A DNA stretch of 6,922 nt from NCBI GenBank assembly GCA_022561415.1, contig JADFRH010000128.1, positions 1 to 6,922 of the forward strand, in the 5' to 3' direction. The translations under genes and the position numbers were made by a program. The first letter of the stretch is position 1; the number at the start of each line of letters is the position of its first letter. Positions 1 to 6,106 of this stretch are shown in pieces. Under the pieces are notes generated by a model that made no database searches, was not told the DNA's origin, and saw nothing but the letters and a program-made list of their open reading frames with translations. The stretch comes from Planctomycetota bacterium. Its GTDB lineage: Bacteria; Planctomycetota; Phycisphaerae; UBA1845.

Positions 1-446
1 CCGGGCCGGAAGTTGTGCAGCACGATGTCCGCCTGCGCGATCAGCCGGTGGGCGATCTCCTGGCCCTCCGGCTTCTTCAGGTCGAGCGCGATGCTCTCCT
101 TGCCCTGCGTCATCGGGAAGGAGAGTAGACCGTCTGTGGAGTAACGGCTGAAGTCGCCGCCTGGCACCTCCACGCGGATCACGCGGGCGCCCAGGTTCGC
201 CAGCACGCCGGTTGAATAGGGCGCGGCGATCCACTGCGAAAAATCGACAACGGTGATACCGGAGAGCGGCCCCTCACCGGGCGCAGGCGTTGCCCCGTTC
301 GTTTCGCTTGTGGCGGGGCCGAAGCTCGCATCGTTGTGTTCGTCGAGCTGCGGCGCCGGCGCTCCGATCTCTGCGCGAAGCGGAAGAGAATGCGTCGCGG
401 ACGCGCTGAACCAAGGAAATGTGTACCGGCATCGTACCGCTGCATG
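1..446 (-). CDS. CaiB/BaiF family III CoA-transferase, N-terminal part (gene runs off the left edge; no start codon in frame)
   Basis: Family III CoA-transferases move coenzyme A between acyl-CoA and free-acid substrates in the cytoplasm; the substrate cannot be told from this end. The minus-strand frame reads GPLSGITVVDFSQWIAAPYS from base 272 down, then GVLANLGARVIRVEVPGGDF, SRYSTDG, MTQGKESIALDLKKPEGQEI and ADIVLHNFRPG at the edge. This is the classic start of the family (GPL.GI.VVD, LADLGA.VI.VE.P.GGD, K.S..LDLK...G). The catalytic Asp lies beyond the window. The frame is open from a TGA at 449-447 but has no ATG, GTG or TTG before a GTG at 206-204, which already lies inside the domain. 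The reading upstream of the domain (LPLRAEIGAPAPQLDEHNDA, then SFGPATSETNGATPAPGEG) looks like a flexible linker. Either the true start was lost to an indel, or this was joined to the upstream toroid gene by a +1 frame change. Family is confident; gene structure is not. Confidence 0.8.
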
Positions 447-1758
447 TCACGATGTTGTCACTGACTTGGCCGGTGCTGGAGCGAATGTGATCGCAGCGGC
501 TGCGGGGCTTGCGCGATCGGCAGATGGTGACGCCGGGATCGCTCAGCGCAGGTTGCCCGTTGCGCCAGGTGACCTGAAGCGCACCGCCGCGCTTGTAGTC
601 GACCACCGCGTGATAGGCCTCGTTGGTAAAAATCGCCAGCCCGGCCCGCGGAAACTCGACCCACCCGTGGTCGCTCTTAGGCACTTCGGACACACTGGAC
701 AGGTCCGCCCGCGCGTGAATGGCCGCCAGACAGAGCGTCGCGCCGAGCGTCACGCTTGCCTCATCGCCGTGACCGAAGAAACTCTCCCACGGCTGCGTCG
801 CGAGCCGCTGGCGGCAGTGTCGCGCCAGCACGGCCGCGTCCGCGTTCCCGCCGGCCAGCAGTTCCACACCGTAGGGGCTGATCAGCGCCGTCGAGCCTGA
901 TCCGCAGCAACCCCCAATGCCCCCGCCGAAATGAACGAATCGCGCAAGAAACCGAACCGCCCGCCGCAGCGGCTTTTCGAGCGACGTCCAACCGGTCTGA
1001 GAGTGGAGGCGCGCCAGCGAGTCGATCGTCAGCGAAAGGCGTCCGAGGTCGGGGCCGCCTCGCTCGGGAAACCAGCCCTCTTCGTCCTGTCGCTCGAGCA
1101 GCGCTTCCAACCGTTTCCGCGCCAGCTTCAGCAGAGATGAATCACGGACAAGCGGCGCGGCCTCGGCCAGTGCGCAGACCGTCGCCGACTCGATCCAGGG
1201 CGTGTGCGGTCGACGCCCCGCGACCCACGCAGCACAGCGATCGACGTCATCCAACAGAAGCGAAGTCTGAAACTCGTGCGTCTCACCCAGCAGCCGAATC
1301 ACCTGCGCGAAAATCACACCGGTCAGGGGATCGCGCCGAACGTTGCGAGAGACGGGTCGTCCGTCGGTCCGTAGCGATGCCTGCCAGCGGATCAACGAGC
1401 AACGCACGAACTCGAACAGGTAATCACGATCCTCCCCGCGAGGTCGCAATTCGCGATACAGCCCGACCGCCAAGGCCACGGAGACTCGGCGGTAGAGTGT
1501 TCGGACGTCGTCGTGCCGATGCCCGCCGGGATGTTGGTCGGCCACCCACGGTACCGGGCGGATTGCGCTGAGCCACCGATCGGCAAGCGTGGCCGCCACC
1601 TTGGCGTAGACGGACCGATCCCAGGACAAGGCGCCGGCCCTGTTCGTTTGCGGCACGTCGCGCACGACGCCCGCCGGTTGGTCGGGCGGCGCGACGAGCG
1701 CGACGTCAGACGCCGCGTCGGTAACGGATGGGTTGTCGAGCGTCGATTCGGTTGGCAT
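274..1758 (-). CDS. Alpha/alpha-toroid protein with heparinase II/III-like tail, hypothetical
   Basis: I cannot assign a reaction. Residues about 45-350 are rich in helices of alpha/alpha-toroid type. Landmarks are RLEALLERQDEEGWFPERGG (216-235), PDLGRLSLTIDSLARL (236-251) and GSGSTALISPYGVELLAG (286-303), which recall proteins of surface-polysaccharide gene clusters that read GWFPEYGGPD and GSRNTxxxxPHGFELL at these places. Residues about 361-440 (HGWVEFPRAGLAIF, YHAVVDYKRGGALQVTW, LSDPGV, GQVSDNIVTCSGTM) look like the beta-sandwich end of heparinase II/III-like proteins. There is no signal peptide; the N-terminal 45 residues are low complexity. The ATG at 1758 is the first in frame, and the leader upstream has no strong Shine-Dalgarno. 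After residue 461 the protein becomes Arg-rich (RRDRSAGAAARRTQRC) and ends inside the start region of the CoA-transferase. That tail is probably out of frame, so the real C-terminus is uncertain. The Cys pair GGCCGSG at 282-288 is odd for this family as I remember it. Confidence 0.65.
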   Translation of the reverse strand: MPTESTLDNPSVTDAASDVALVAPPDQPAGVVRDVPQTNRAGALSWDRSVYAKVAATLADRWLSAIRPVPWVADQHPGGHRHDDVRTLYRRVSVALAVGLYRELRPRGEDRDYLFEFVRCSLIRWQASLRTDGRPVSRNVRRDPLTGVIFAQVIRLLGETHEFQTSLLLDDVDRCAAWVAGRRPHTPWIESATVCALAEAAPLVRDSSLLKLARKRLEALLERQDEEGWFPERGGPDLGRLSLTIDSLARLHSQTGWTSLEKPLRRAVRFLARFVHFGGGIGGCCGSGSTALISPYGVELLAGGNADAAVLARHCRQRLATQPWESFFGHGDEASVTLGATLCLAAIHARADLSSVSEVPKSDHGWVEFPRAGLAIFTNEAYHAVVDYKRGGALQVTWRNGQPALSDPGVTICRSRKPRSRCDHIRSSTGQVSDNIVTCSGTMPVHISLVQRVRDAFSSASRRDRSAGAAARRTQRCELRPRHKRNERGNACAR

Positions 1759-1795
1759 GGAGTCGCTACCCGCATGGGGGGCACCGGCGATGGTA

Positions 1796-1817
1796 TGCCC
1801 GCGAAATCGCGCGGGCA
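1796..1817. repeat. 8-bp inverted repeat (hairpin) upstream of the toroid gene
   Basis: TGCCCGCG at 1796-1803 and CGCGGGCA at 1810-1817 are perfect reverse complements around the 6-base loop AAATCG. The hairpin lies 38 bases upstream of the toroid gene's ATG, in its probable leader. There is no T-run on either side, so an intrinsic terminator is unlikely. It could be an operator, a leader hairpin, or processing debris downstream of the tRNA fragment on the same strand. The rest of 1759-1976 holds no supported gene. Confidence 0.4.
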
Positions 1818-1891
1818 GGCAGCCCCACCGCGTGTCTTATCGAACGGTTGAGGGGGCAAGCTGAGTTGGATACGGCTCGGGGCCGAATTCG

Positions 1892-2218
1892 GTGCATCCG
1901 CCCGCCACGGGAGCACATCCACAGGTGTGGCCGGCACGGCGACGACAAGACCGGTGTTGCGTCGAGGAACGACGACTACGCCGCACAGGATTCGAACCTG
2001 TAACCTTCGGTTCCGTAGACCGATGCTCGCAAGACGTAAGCGACGACGACACAACGACTTACGAAAACGGCGTTACCGAATGGACCACTATTGGTACGCA
2101 TTTCTTGGAAACGTGGCTCGATCTGGCGGCCGTCGTGACCGCTTGGCCGGAGCTGCCGGAACCCATACGAACAGGCATCGTCGCGATGGTCAAGGCAGCG
2201 AATCATGCACAGCACTGA
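1892..2218 (+). CDS. Small AWPxLPE-motif protein read antisense through a tRNA-Arg fragment (copy A)
   Basis: Function unknown. The reading frame runs from a GTG at 1892 through the antisense of the tRNA-Arg fragment (giving GFEPVTFGSVDRCS) and ends in LDLAAVVTAWPELPEP, IRTGIVAM and VKAANHAQH. The last part is real by comparison with copy C at 6107-6370: from DRCS to the end, the two align without a gap and share DLAAV, WP, LPE, R.GI.AM. Residues before the tRNA (HPPATGAHPQVWPARRRQDR) look random, so the true start is probably later, with TTG in HFLETWLDL as one candidate. No Shine-Dalgarno stands out anywhere. The predicted end is a short amphipathic helix after Pro-rich turns, with no membrane segment. 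ORFs of this type next to tRNA remnants are, from memory, frequent hypothetical proteins in planctomycetes. Confidence 0.45.
   Translation: MHPPATGAHPQVWPARRRQDRCCVEERRLRRTGFEPVTFGSVDRCSQDVSDDDTTTYENGVTEWTTIGTHFLETWLDLAAVVTAWPELPEPIRTGIVAMVKAANHAQH
1977..2028 (-). tRNA. Truncated tRNA-Arg (ACG): 3' part only
   Basis: On the minus strand the segment reads GAGC (3' strand of the D-stem, 2028-2025), then anticodon stem TCGGT (2023-2019), loop CTACGGA with anticodon ACG at 2016-2014, stem ACCGA (2011-2007), variable AGGTT, T-stem ACAGG, loop TTCGAAT and CCTGT (2001-1985). It ends with GCGGCGT as a 3' acceptor strand plus an A discriminator at 1977. All this is canonical for bacterial tRNA-Arg(ACG). 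The 5' side is missing: bases upstream of GAGC do not contain a 5' acceptor strand that pairs with GCGGCGT, and the D-loop has no GG. GCTT at 2041-2038 can pair with GAGC, so the joined DNA mimics a D-stem. I read this as a tRNA gene cut at its D-arm by insertion, most likely not functional. An unusual complete tRNA is much less likely. Confidence 0.75.
2024..2059 (+). repeat. 36-bp tRNA-junction core, copy A
   Basis: The core begins with TGCTCG at the D-stem end of the tRNA-Arg fragment, then six variable bases, GTAAGC (2036-2041), ten variable bases and CAACGACT (2052-2059). By hand count 27 of 36 bases match copy B and 22 of 36 match copy C, with no gaps. It is read in the small-ORF frame as C-S-Q-D-V-S-D-D-D-T-T-T. 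Confidence 0.7.
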
Positions 2219-2312
2219 CACTGACAGAACCCATGGTTGCCGTAGCGCTAGCCGGGGTTGTGTCGGCGTCAATCACGTGAACAGAGTCCCGGCGCCAGTG
2301 ACCCGGGGCTAG

Positions 2313-2693
2313 AAAACGGAAACCGATACCATCAGAAATACACCGTCACCAAACGGCGATAACGGACGCAACCGCGACGGCACTTTTGCCAAAGGCAATC
2401 CGGGGGGCCCCGGCAACCCCCACGCCAAGCGAGTCGCACAGCTGCGGGCAGCCGCGTTCGACGCGGTCACGGCCAAGGATATCGAAGAGATCATCGCCGT
2501 GTTGCTACGACGCGCGAAGAAGGGCGACGTGTCCGCAGCGAAAGAATTGCTAGGCCGGAAAGTCGGGAGGCCCGGCGAAGCTCTCAACGCACTTGATCCA
2601 GGGCAAATCAAGCTGGAGGAACTCAAGTTGGAGAAAGCGCTACACGAGAATTCGGCGGACTTTGATCCGATCCACCCTTGTCGCGGAAGTTAG
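2313..2693 (+). pseudogene. DUF5681-like small protein, no canonical start codon
   Basis: The frame reads NGRNRDGTFAKGNPGGPGNP (from 2361), HAKRVAQLRAAAFDAV, TAKDIEEIIAVLLRRAKKGD, VSAAKELLGRKVGRPGEAL and ends at a TAG at 2691. The GxFxxGNxGGPGNPxAxRVAxLRxA pattern followed by AKxGDxxAxxxLLxxxxGRPxE is characteristic of the DUF5681 group, about 110-140 residues, with a basic glycine-rich N-terminus and a helical rest. Its function is unknown; such genes are common near phage and mobile regions. Between the in-frame TAG at 2310-2312 and the motif there is no ATG, GTG or TTG. A GTG at 2298 is followed by that TAG at codon 5. The first usable start, GTG at 2499, would delete the conserved half. 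So it is either inactivated by a nonsense change or started at a rare codon such as ATC at 2331. The body itself is intact, which suggests recent loss or real expression. Confidence 0.65.
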
Positions 2694-2700
2694 CGTGAAG

Positions 2701-2740
2701 TCGCCTAGAACGGCAAGAATAGAGCCGAACGGGTAGGCGA
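2701..2740. repeat. Nested hairpin just after the DUF5681-like gene
   Basis: TCGCCTA (2701-2707) pairs with TAGGCGA (2734-2740), and inside it CGGC (2711-2714) pairs with GCCG (2724-2727). The structure starts 7 bases after the TAG of the preceding gene. No T-run follows on either strand, so it is not a standard intrinsic terminator. It could be a transcript 3' end, a small structured RNA or a protein site. Confidence 0.4.
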
Positions 2741-2826
2741 TACGGGCGAAGCCGCTCAAAGAAGACACACGTGGTTTACATTTATCGTTAGGTGAACGCA
2801 GTGCGGCTCGCCGATCTTAAGAGGCC

Positions 2827-2911
2827 CTCGATTGAATCGAGTAGAAGGTTTGGGTAGCATGACCGATTGATCATCGGTAGCTGAGATCGGGTGTCATCAG
2901 GTCAATGACAC
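2827..2911 (+). promoter_or_regulatory. Kinase leader with three consecutive inverted repeats
   Basis: Three perfect inverted repeats lie in series upstream of the kinase: CTCGATT-G-AATCGAG (2827-2841), ACCGAT-TGATC-ATCGGT (2862-2878) and GTGTCAT-CAGGTCA-ATGACAC (2891-2911). The first has a one-base centre, so it can be a DNA-binding palindrome but not a hairpin. The other two could be either. TCAGGTCAA also occurs twice, at 2897-2905 and 2925-2933. No convincing -35/-10 pair was found; TTTACA near 2775 is the best -35-like string and it has no clear -10 partner. The whole 252-base gap (2694-2945) has no supported gene. Confidence 0.4.
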
Positions 2912-2935
2912 GACGTGATCGGATTCAGGTCAACC

Positions 2936-2939
2936 GGAG
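2936..2939 (+). promoter_or_regulatory. Shine-Dalgarno of the TPR kinase
   Basis: GGAG lies 6 bases before the ATG at 2946. It supports this start over the out-of-frame ATG at 2905. Confidence 0.7.
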
Positions 2940-2945
2940 CGCGCT

Positions 2946-5810
2946 ATGGCACATGAGAGCCCGACGGGGGACACCCCAGAGAATCGGCGCCTGCAGCGCG
3001 CCCTGGACGTCACCGAGTCAGCTGAGTCTCACCAGACAGAAACACAGACCTTTCAAGAATCGCTCGCCACCGCCGGAATCCCGGAACGGATCGGTCCGTT
3101 CAAGATCATCAGAAAGATCGGCCAAGGCGGTATGGGCACCGTTTACGAGGCCGAGCAGGAGAGCCCCCGGCGTACCGTCGCGCTGAAGGTCATCCGCGCC
3201 GGACTGGCCTCATCCCAGTTGCTCAAGCGATTCGAGTTGGAATCCCAGGTGCTCGGCAGATTGCAGCATCCGGGTATTGGTCAGATCTATCAGGCGGGAA
3301 CCGCGGATACCGAATCGGGCAAACGACCCTACTTCGCCATGGAGTACGTGCGCGGCGTCGATCTGCGCAGGCACATCAAGCAGAAGAATCCCAACACACG
3401 CCAACGCCTCGAACTGCTCGGGATGATCTGCGACGCCGTTCATCACGCGCACCAGAAGGGTGTCATTCACCGCGATCTCAAGCCCGGCAACATTCTGGTG
3501 GATCAGTCCGGTCAGCCCAAGATCCTCGACTTCGGCGTGGCCCGGGCCACCGACTCGGACATGCAGATCACCACCATGCAGACCGATGTGGGTCAACTCA
3601 TCGGCACGCTGCAGTATATGTCACCGGAACAGGTGGCCGCCGACCCGAACGACCTCGATACGCGCAGCGATGTCTACGCGCTGGGCGTGATCGCCTATGA
3701 GATGCTGACCGGGCACGCACCGTACGATCTCAAGAACAAGATGATCCACGAGGTGGCGCGTATCATCCAGGAGGACGAGCCCACATCGCTGAGTTCGACA
3801 AACAAGACCTTCCGGGGCGACATTGAGACGATCGTCGTCAAGGCGCTGGAGAAGGACAAAGAGCGGCGCTACCAGTCGGCCGCGGGTCTTGCCGAAGATA
3901 TTCGGCGCTACCTGCAAGACGAACCCATCCTCGCCCGACGCCAGAGCGCGGTGTACCAACTTCAGAAGTTCGCCAAGCGACACAAGGCCGTGGCCGGTGG
4001 TTTGGGCATAGCCATAGCAGCACTCGTCGTCGGCATGGCGACCAGCACCTACCTGTACATCCAGGCCGAAAGCGCGAGACAAGGTGAACAAGAGCAGCGA
4101 ATCTTCGCCCAGAAGCGCGAGGCCGACGCCGTAGCAGCGCGGGAGGAATCCGATCAAGTCGTGCAGTTCCTGACCGACACCCTCGGCGCCGCCGACCCGG
4201 AGAAATCGGGCAAGGATGTAACGGTCCGCGAGGTGATGGACCAGGCCGCAAACCGCGTAGGTACTGCTTTCTTAACCAAGCCTCTTATCGAGGCCCGCCT
4301 TCGCCATACGATCGGCTGGACCTACCGCGGCCTTGGTATGCTTGAGGCGGCAAATCAGCATCTCACAACGGCCTCGGAAATCCGGAGGCGCGAACTTGGC
4401 CAGGATCATCCCGACACGTTAGTCGCGATGATGAATCTGGCGTCCACGGTTTTGAATCAGGGCCACATAGCAGAGGCGGAACGTCTTCACCGCGCGGTCT
4501 TGGAGATCCAGCGACGCGTTTTGGGCGAGGAACATCTCAACACTCTGGCGTCGATGCAGAATCTCGCGAATGCCATTCGGCTCCAGGGGCGGCATGCAGA
4601 GGCTGAGACGCTCTACCGAAAAACGCTGGAAATCGAACACCGCGTCCTCGGCCTTGAGCACCCCCAAAGCCTGACGGCCATGCAGAACCTCGGCAATGCA
4701 TTATTCCGAAAGGGTCAGTACGCGGAGGCGGAGACTGTGTTTCGTCAGACCATGGAGATTCAGCGCCGTGTGCTTGGAAAGGAGCATCCCAATTCCGTGG
4801 GGACGATGATGAATCTTGCCGGTGCGGTTTATGCGCAGGGCCGATATGCGGTGGCGGAGCGTCAGTACCGCCGGACACTAGAGATTCAACACCGCGTGCT
4901 TGGCGACGAACACTTCGGCACATTGATGTCGATGAACAATTTGGGCGAAGTGCTGTATTCTTTGGGGAACTACGCCGAGGCGGCGGCTCTGCATCGCAAG
5001 ACACTGGAAATCAATCGCCGTGTTCTGGGCGAAGAACATCTCCACACGTCGACATCTACGGTGAATCTGGCCAATGCGCTCGCCGGCCAGGGTCAGTACG
5101 AGAACGCTGAGACGCTGCTCCGGCAGGGGCTCGAGATCATGCGCCGCGTTCTCGGCGCGGAGCATCCCAGCACAATGAAGACGATGCACTATCTAGCCGG
5201 CGTGCTATTGCGCAAAGGGCAACCGGCGGACGCCGAAGTCCTGTATCGCCGGGTGCTCGAAACCCTGCGTCGCGTACTCGGCACGGAGCATCCCGATACG
5301 CTGGATTCCGCCTGCGGCTTGGCCGAAGCGCTGGTAGCGCTCGGAGAGCAGGACGAGGCCGTGCAAGTTTATCGAGAGACAATTGAGATGGGCCGGCGCA
5401 AGCTGGGGCGCGCGCACCCCTCCATCGGGACCTGGCTCGTCGGTCTCGGTGCGGCGCTGGTCGCTGAGGGCCATGCCTCAGAAGCAAAGCAGGTGATAGA
5501 TGAAGGACTTGCGATTCAGCGGCCATCACTTCCTGAGGACCACGTGTTGCTCGCAGCCTCTCGAAGTGTACTATGCGAATGCCTGGTCGACTTGAGCCAA
5601 CATGCCGAAGCGGAGCGACTTCTGCTCGAGAGTTACGCACGCATGACGGAGGTACAAGGCGACTCCGGCTATAATGCGCGCAACGCTCTTAAGCGCATCG
5701 TCAAACTCTACGAATCCTGGCACGCCGGCGAGCCGGGCAAGGGCTACGACGCGAAAGCAGAAGAGTGGCGGGCGAAGCTGCCGCAAGCAACAGACACTGA
5801 CGATCCGTAG
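2946..5810 (+). CDS. Receptor-type Ser/Thr protein kinase with C-terminal kinesin-light-chain-type TPR repeats
   Basis: 954 residues. The Hanks-type kinase domain (about 51-325) carries every catalytic element: glycine loop GQGGMGTVY (59-67), VALK with Lys81, an alpha-C Glu near 97-99, HRDLKPGN (175-182, catalytic Asp177), DFG (195-197), activation segment ending SPEQ (226-229) and D242 in SDVYALGV. It should be active. One hydrophobic helix (about 348-372, AVAGGLGIAIAALVVGM core) follows a basic patch (KFAKRHK), which places the kinase in the cytoplasm. A charged Glu/Arg/Ala coiled coil (373-405) comes next, then VVQFLTDTLGAADPEKSG and DVTVREVMDQAANRV, a typical connector of planctomycete kinases. 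Nine VLGxEHPxTL-type motifs, spaced exactly 42 residues (starts 483 to 819), mark the TPRs, which probably bind a protein ligand on the other side of the membrane. Likely substrate and signal are unknown. In planctomycetes such kinases are often beside an ECF sigma factor; none is seen here. The gene lies inside an accessory region. Confidence 0.95.
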   Translation: MAHESPTGDTPENRRLQRALDVTESAESHQTETQTFQESLATAGIPERIGPFKIIRKIGQGGMGTVYEAEQESPRRTVALKVIRAGLASSQLLKRFELESQVLGRLQHPGIGQIYQAGTADTESGKRPYFAMEYVRGVDLRRHIKQKNPNTRQRLELLGMICDAVHHAHQKGVIHRDLKPGNILVDQSGQPKILDFGVARATDSDMQITTMQTDVGQLIGTLQYMSPEQVAADPNDLDTRSDVYALGVIAYEMLTGHAPYDLKNKMIHEVARIIQEDEPTSLSSTNKTFRGDIETIVVKALEKDKERRYQSAAGLAEDIRRYLQDEPILARRQSAVYQLQKFAKRHKAVAGGLGIAIAALVVGMATSTYLYIQAESARQGEQEQRIFAQKREADAVAAREESDQVVQFLTDTLGAADPEKSGKDVTVREVMDQAANRVGTAFLTKPLIEARLRHTIGWTYRGLGMLEAANQHLTTASEIRRRELGQDHPDTLVAMMNLASTVLNQGHIAEAERLHRAVLEIQRRVLGEEHLNTLASMQNLANAIRLQGRHAEAETLYRKTLEIEHRVLGLEHPQSLTAMQNLGNALFRKGQYAEAETVFRQTMEIQRRVLGKEHPNSVGTMMNLAGAVYAQGRYAVAERQYRRTLEIQHRVLGDEHFGTLMSMNNLGEVLYSLGNYAEAAALHRKTLEINRRVLGEEHLHTSTSTVNLANALAGQGQYENAETLLRQGLEIMRRVLGAEHPSTMKTMHYLAGVLLRKGQPADAEVLYRRVLETLRRVLGTEHPDTLDSACGLAEALVALGEQDEAVQVYRETIEMGRRKLGRAHPSIGTWLVGLGAALVAEGHASEAKQVIDEGLAIQRPSLPEDHVLLAASRSVLCECLVDLSQHAEAERLLLESYARMTEVQGDSGYNARNALKRIVKLYESWHAGEPGKGYDAKAEEWRAKLPQATDTDDP
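4392..5430 (+). repeat. 126-bp periodic DNA repeat encoding the TPR array
   Basis: Nine codon-level repeats with exact 126-base spacing begin at 4392, 4518, 4644, 4770, 4896, 5022, 5148, 5274 and 5400 (the LGxEH motif). Bases differ strongly between units, although LEIxRRVLG and AEAExLxR recur. The unit length is kept without a single indel, which points to structural constraint on superhelix register. Confidence 0.85.
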
Positions 5811-5900
5811 AACGCGCACGCATGGACGAAGGCCCGCACGCATCGGTTTCCCCGGAATGCTGGCACTCCCAGCGGCACTCGCAGAATCACCGTCGCCATG

Positions 5901-5936
5901 AGTCGTTGCGGATTCGTCGCTTACAAACTTCGAGCA
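5901..5936 (-). repeat. 36-bp tRNA-junction core, copy B (inverted)
   Basis: Read on the minus strand: TGCTCG (5936-5931), six variable bases, GTAAGC (5924-5919), ten variable bases, CAACGACT (5908-5901). It matches copy A at 27 of 36 and copy C at 25 of 36 positions by hand count, with the same spacing. Confidence 0.7.
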
Positions 5937-5955
5937 GCGGTCTAGCAAACCGCTG
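5935..5955 (+). other. tRNA-like anticodon arm remnant at copy B
   Basis: CAGCGGT (5935-5941) and ACCGCTG (5949-5955) form a 7-bp stem with a 7-base loop CTAGCAA. By analogy with copies A and C, the tRNA strand would be the plus strand, giving loop anticodon AGC. The minus strand would give GCT (Ser). No T-arm (GTTCGAAT-like) or acceptor follows within 60 bases, so it is a remnant at most, and its identity is undecided. Confidence 0.4.
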
Positions 5956-5961
5956 CACGTA

Positions 5962-6106
5962 CCACTTCTCCGGCAAGACCTGATGAACAGATACGGCGAT
6001 TTAGCCCCTCGAACGACTGACGCACGCACGTTTCGATTGCCGTTCTCGTCATCCGTGCATAGGGGCTGATATTCTGTCAAACGGGCACCGTGTCTCCCCG
6101 GCTCCC
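5962..6106. other. Non-coding spacer with a long-range inverted repeat
   Basis: No supported gene. AGCCCCT (6003-6009) and AGGGGCT (6061-6067) are perfect reverse complements 51 bases apart, with an inner GCACG/CGTGC pair. No T-run follows. It may be a structured RNA, a recombination remnant, or chance. Confidence 0.25.

Larger units (their letters stand above)
2024..5936. mobile_element. Candidate mobile unit bounded by inverted tRNA-junction cores A and B
   Basis: The 36-bp cores A (plus orientation) and B (minus orientation) face inward and each has a tRNA-like anticodon arm on its outer side. Between them lie the AWPxLPE ORF, the DUF5681-like gene and the TPR kinase. This layout resembles terminal inverted repeats around cargo, inserted at tRNA sequence. 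No transposase or integrase lies inside; the only recombinase in the window is the broken one at 6502-6837. Against this reading, core C repeats the A orientation further right, so the ends could instead be remnants of several independent insertions. The boundaries are a hypothesis. Confidence 0.25.
5811..5961 (-). pseudogene. Broken, inverted copy of the tRNA-junction/small-ORF module (copy B)
   Basis: On the minus strand the frame reads SGLLDRCSKFVSDESATTHG (about 5953-5894), matching copy C (GLQNRCPEFVSSRSATT) and copy A (GSVDRCSQDVSDDDTTT), then GDSASAAGSASIPGKPMRAG before running into the antisense of the kinase 3' end. The AWPxLPE part is absent, so the module was cut, probably between 5811 and 5895, when it met the kinase. 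The open frame continues on both sides (6209-5571), but the parts outside the core look like shadow sequence. Direct repeats CGCACGCAT at 5815-5823 and 5835-5843 and a small GCTGG/CCAGC hairpin (5859-5873) lie in the same gap; neither is a terminator. Confidence 0.45.

Noticed and set aside
360..420. Programmed +1 frameshift linking toroid and CoA-transferase
   Set aside because: No slippery codon pair, stop codon at the shift point or stimulatory structure is evident; a simple indel or sequence error is more economical.
253..900. 215-residue plus-strand open frame
   Set aside because: It lies wholly opposite the toroid and CoA-transferase genes, is Arg/Ala-rich without a recognisable motif, and the minus-strand frames carry family signatures.
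4392..5430. Tandem DNA repeat or CRISPR-like periodicity
   Set aside because: The 126-base period is explained by in-frame TPR units in the kinase; there are no identical repeats with unique spacers.
5925..5960. Functional tRNA-Ala or tRNA-Ser at copy B
   Set aside because: Only the anticodon hairpin and a weak D-like stem exist; no T-arm or acceptor stem on either strand.
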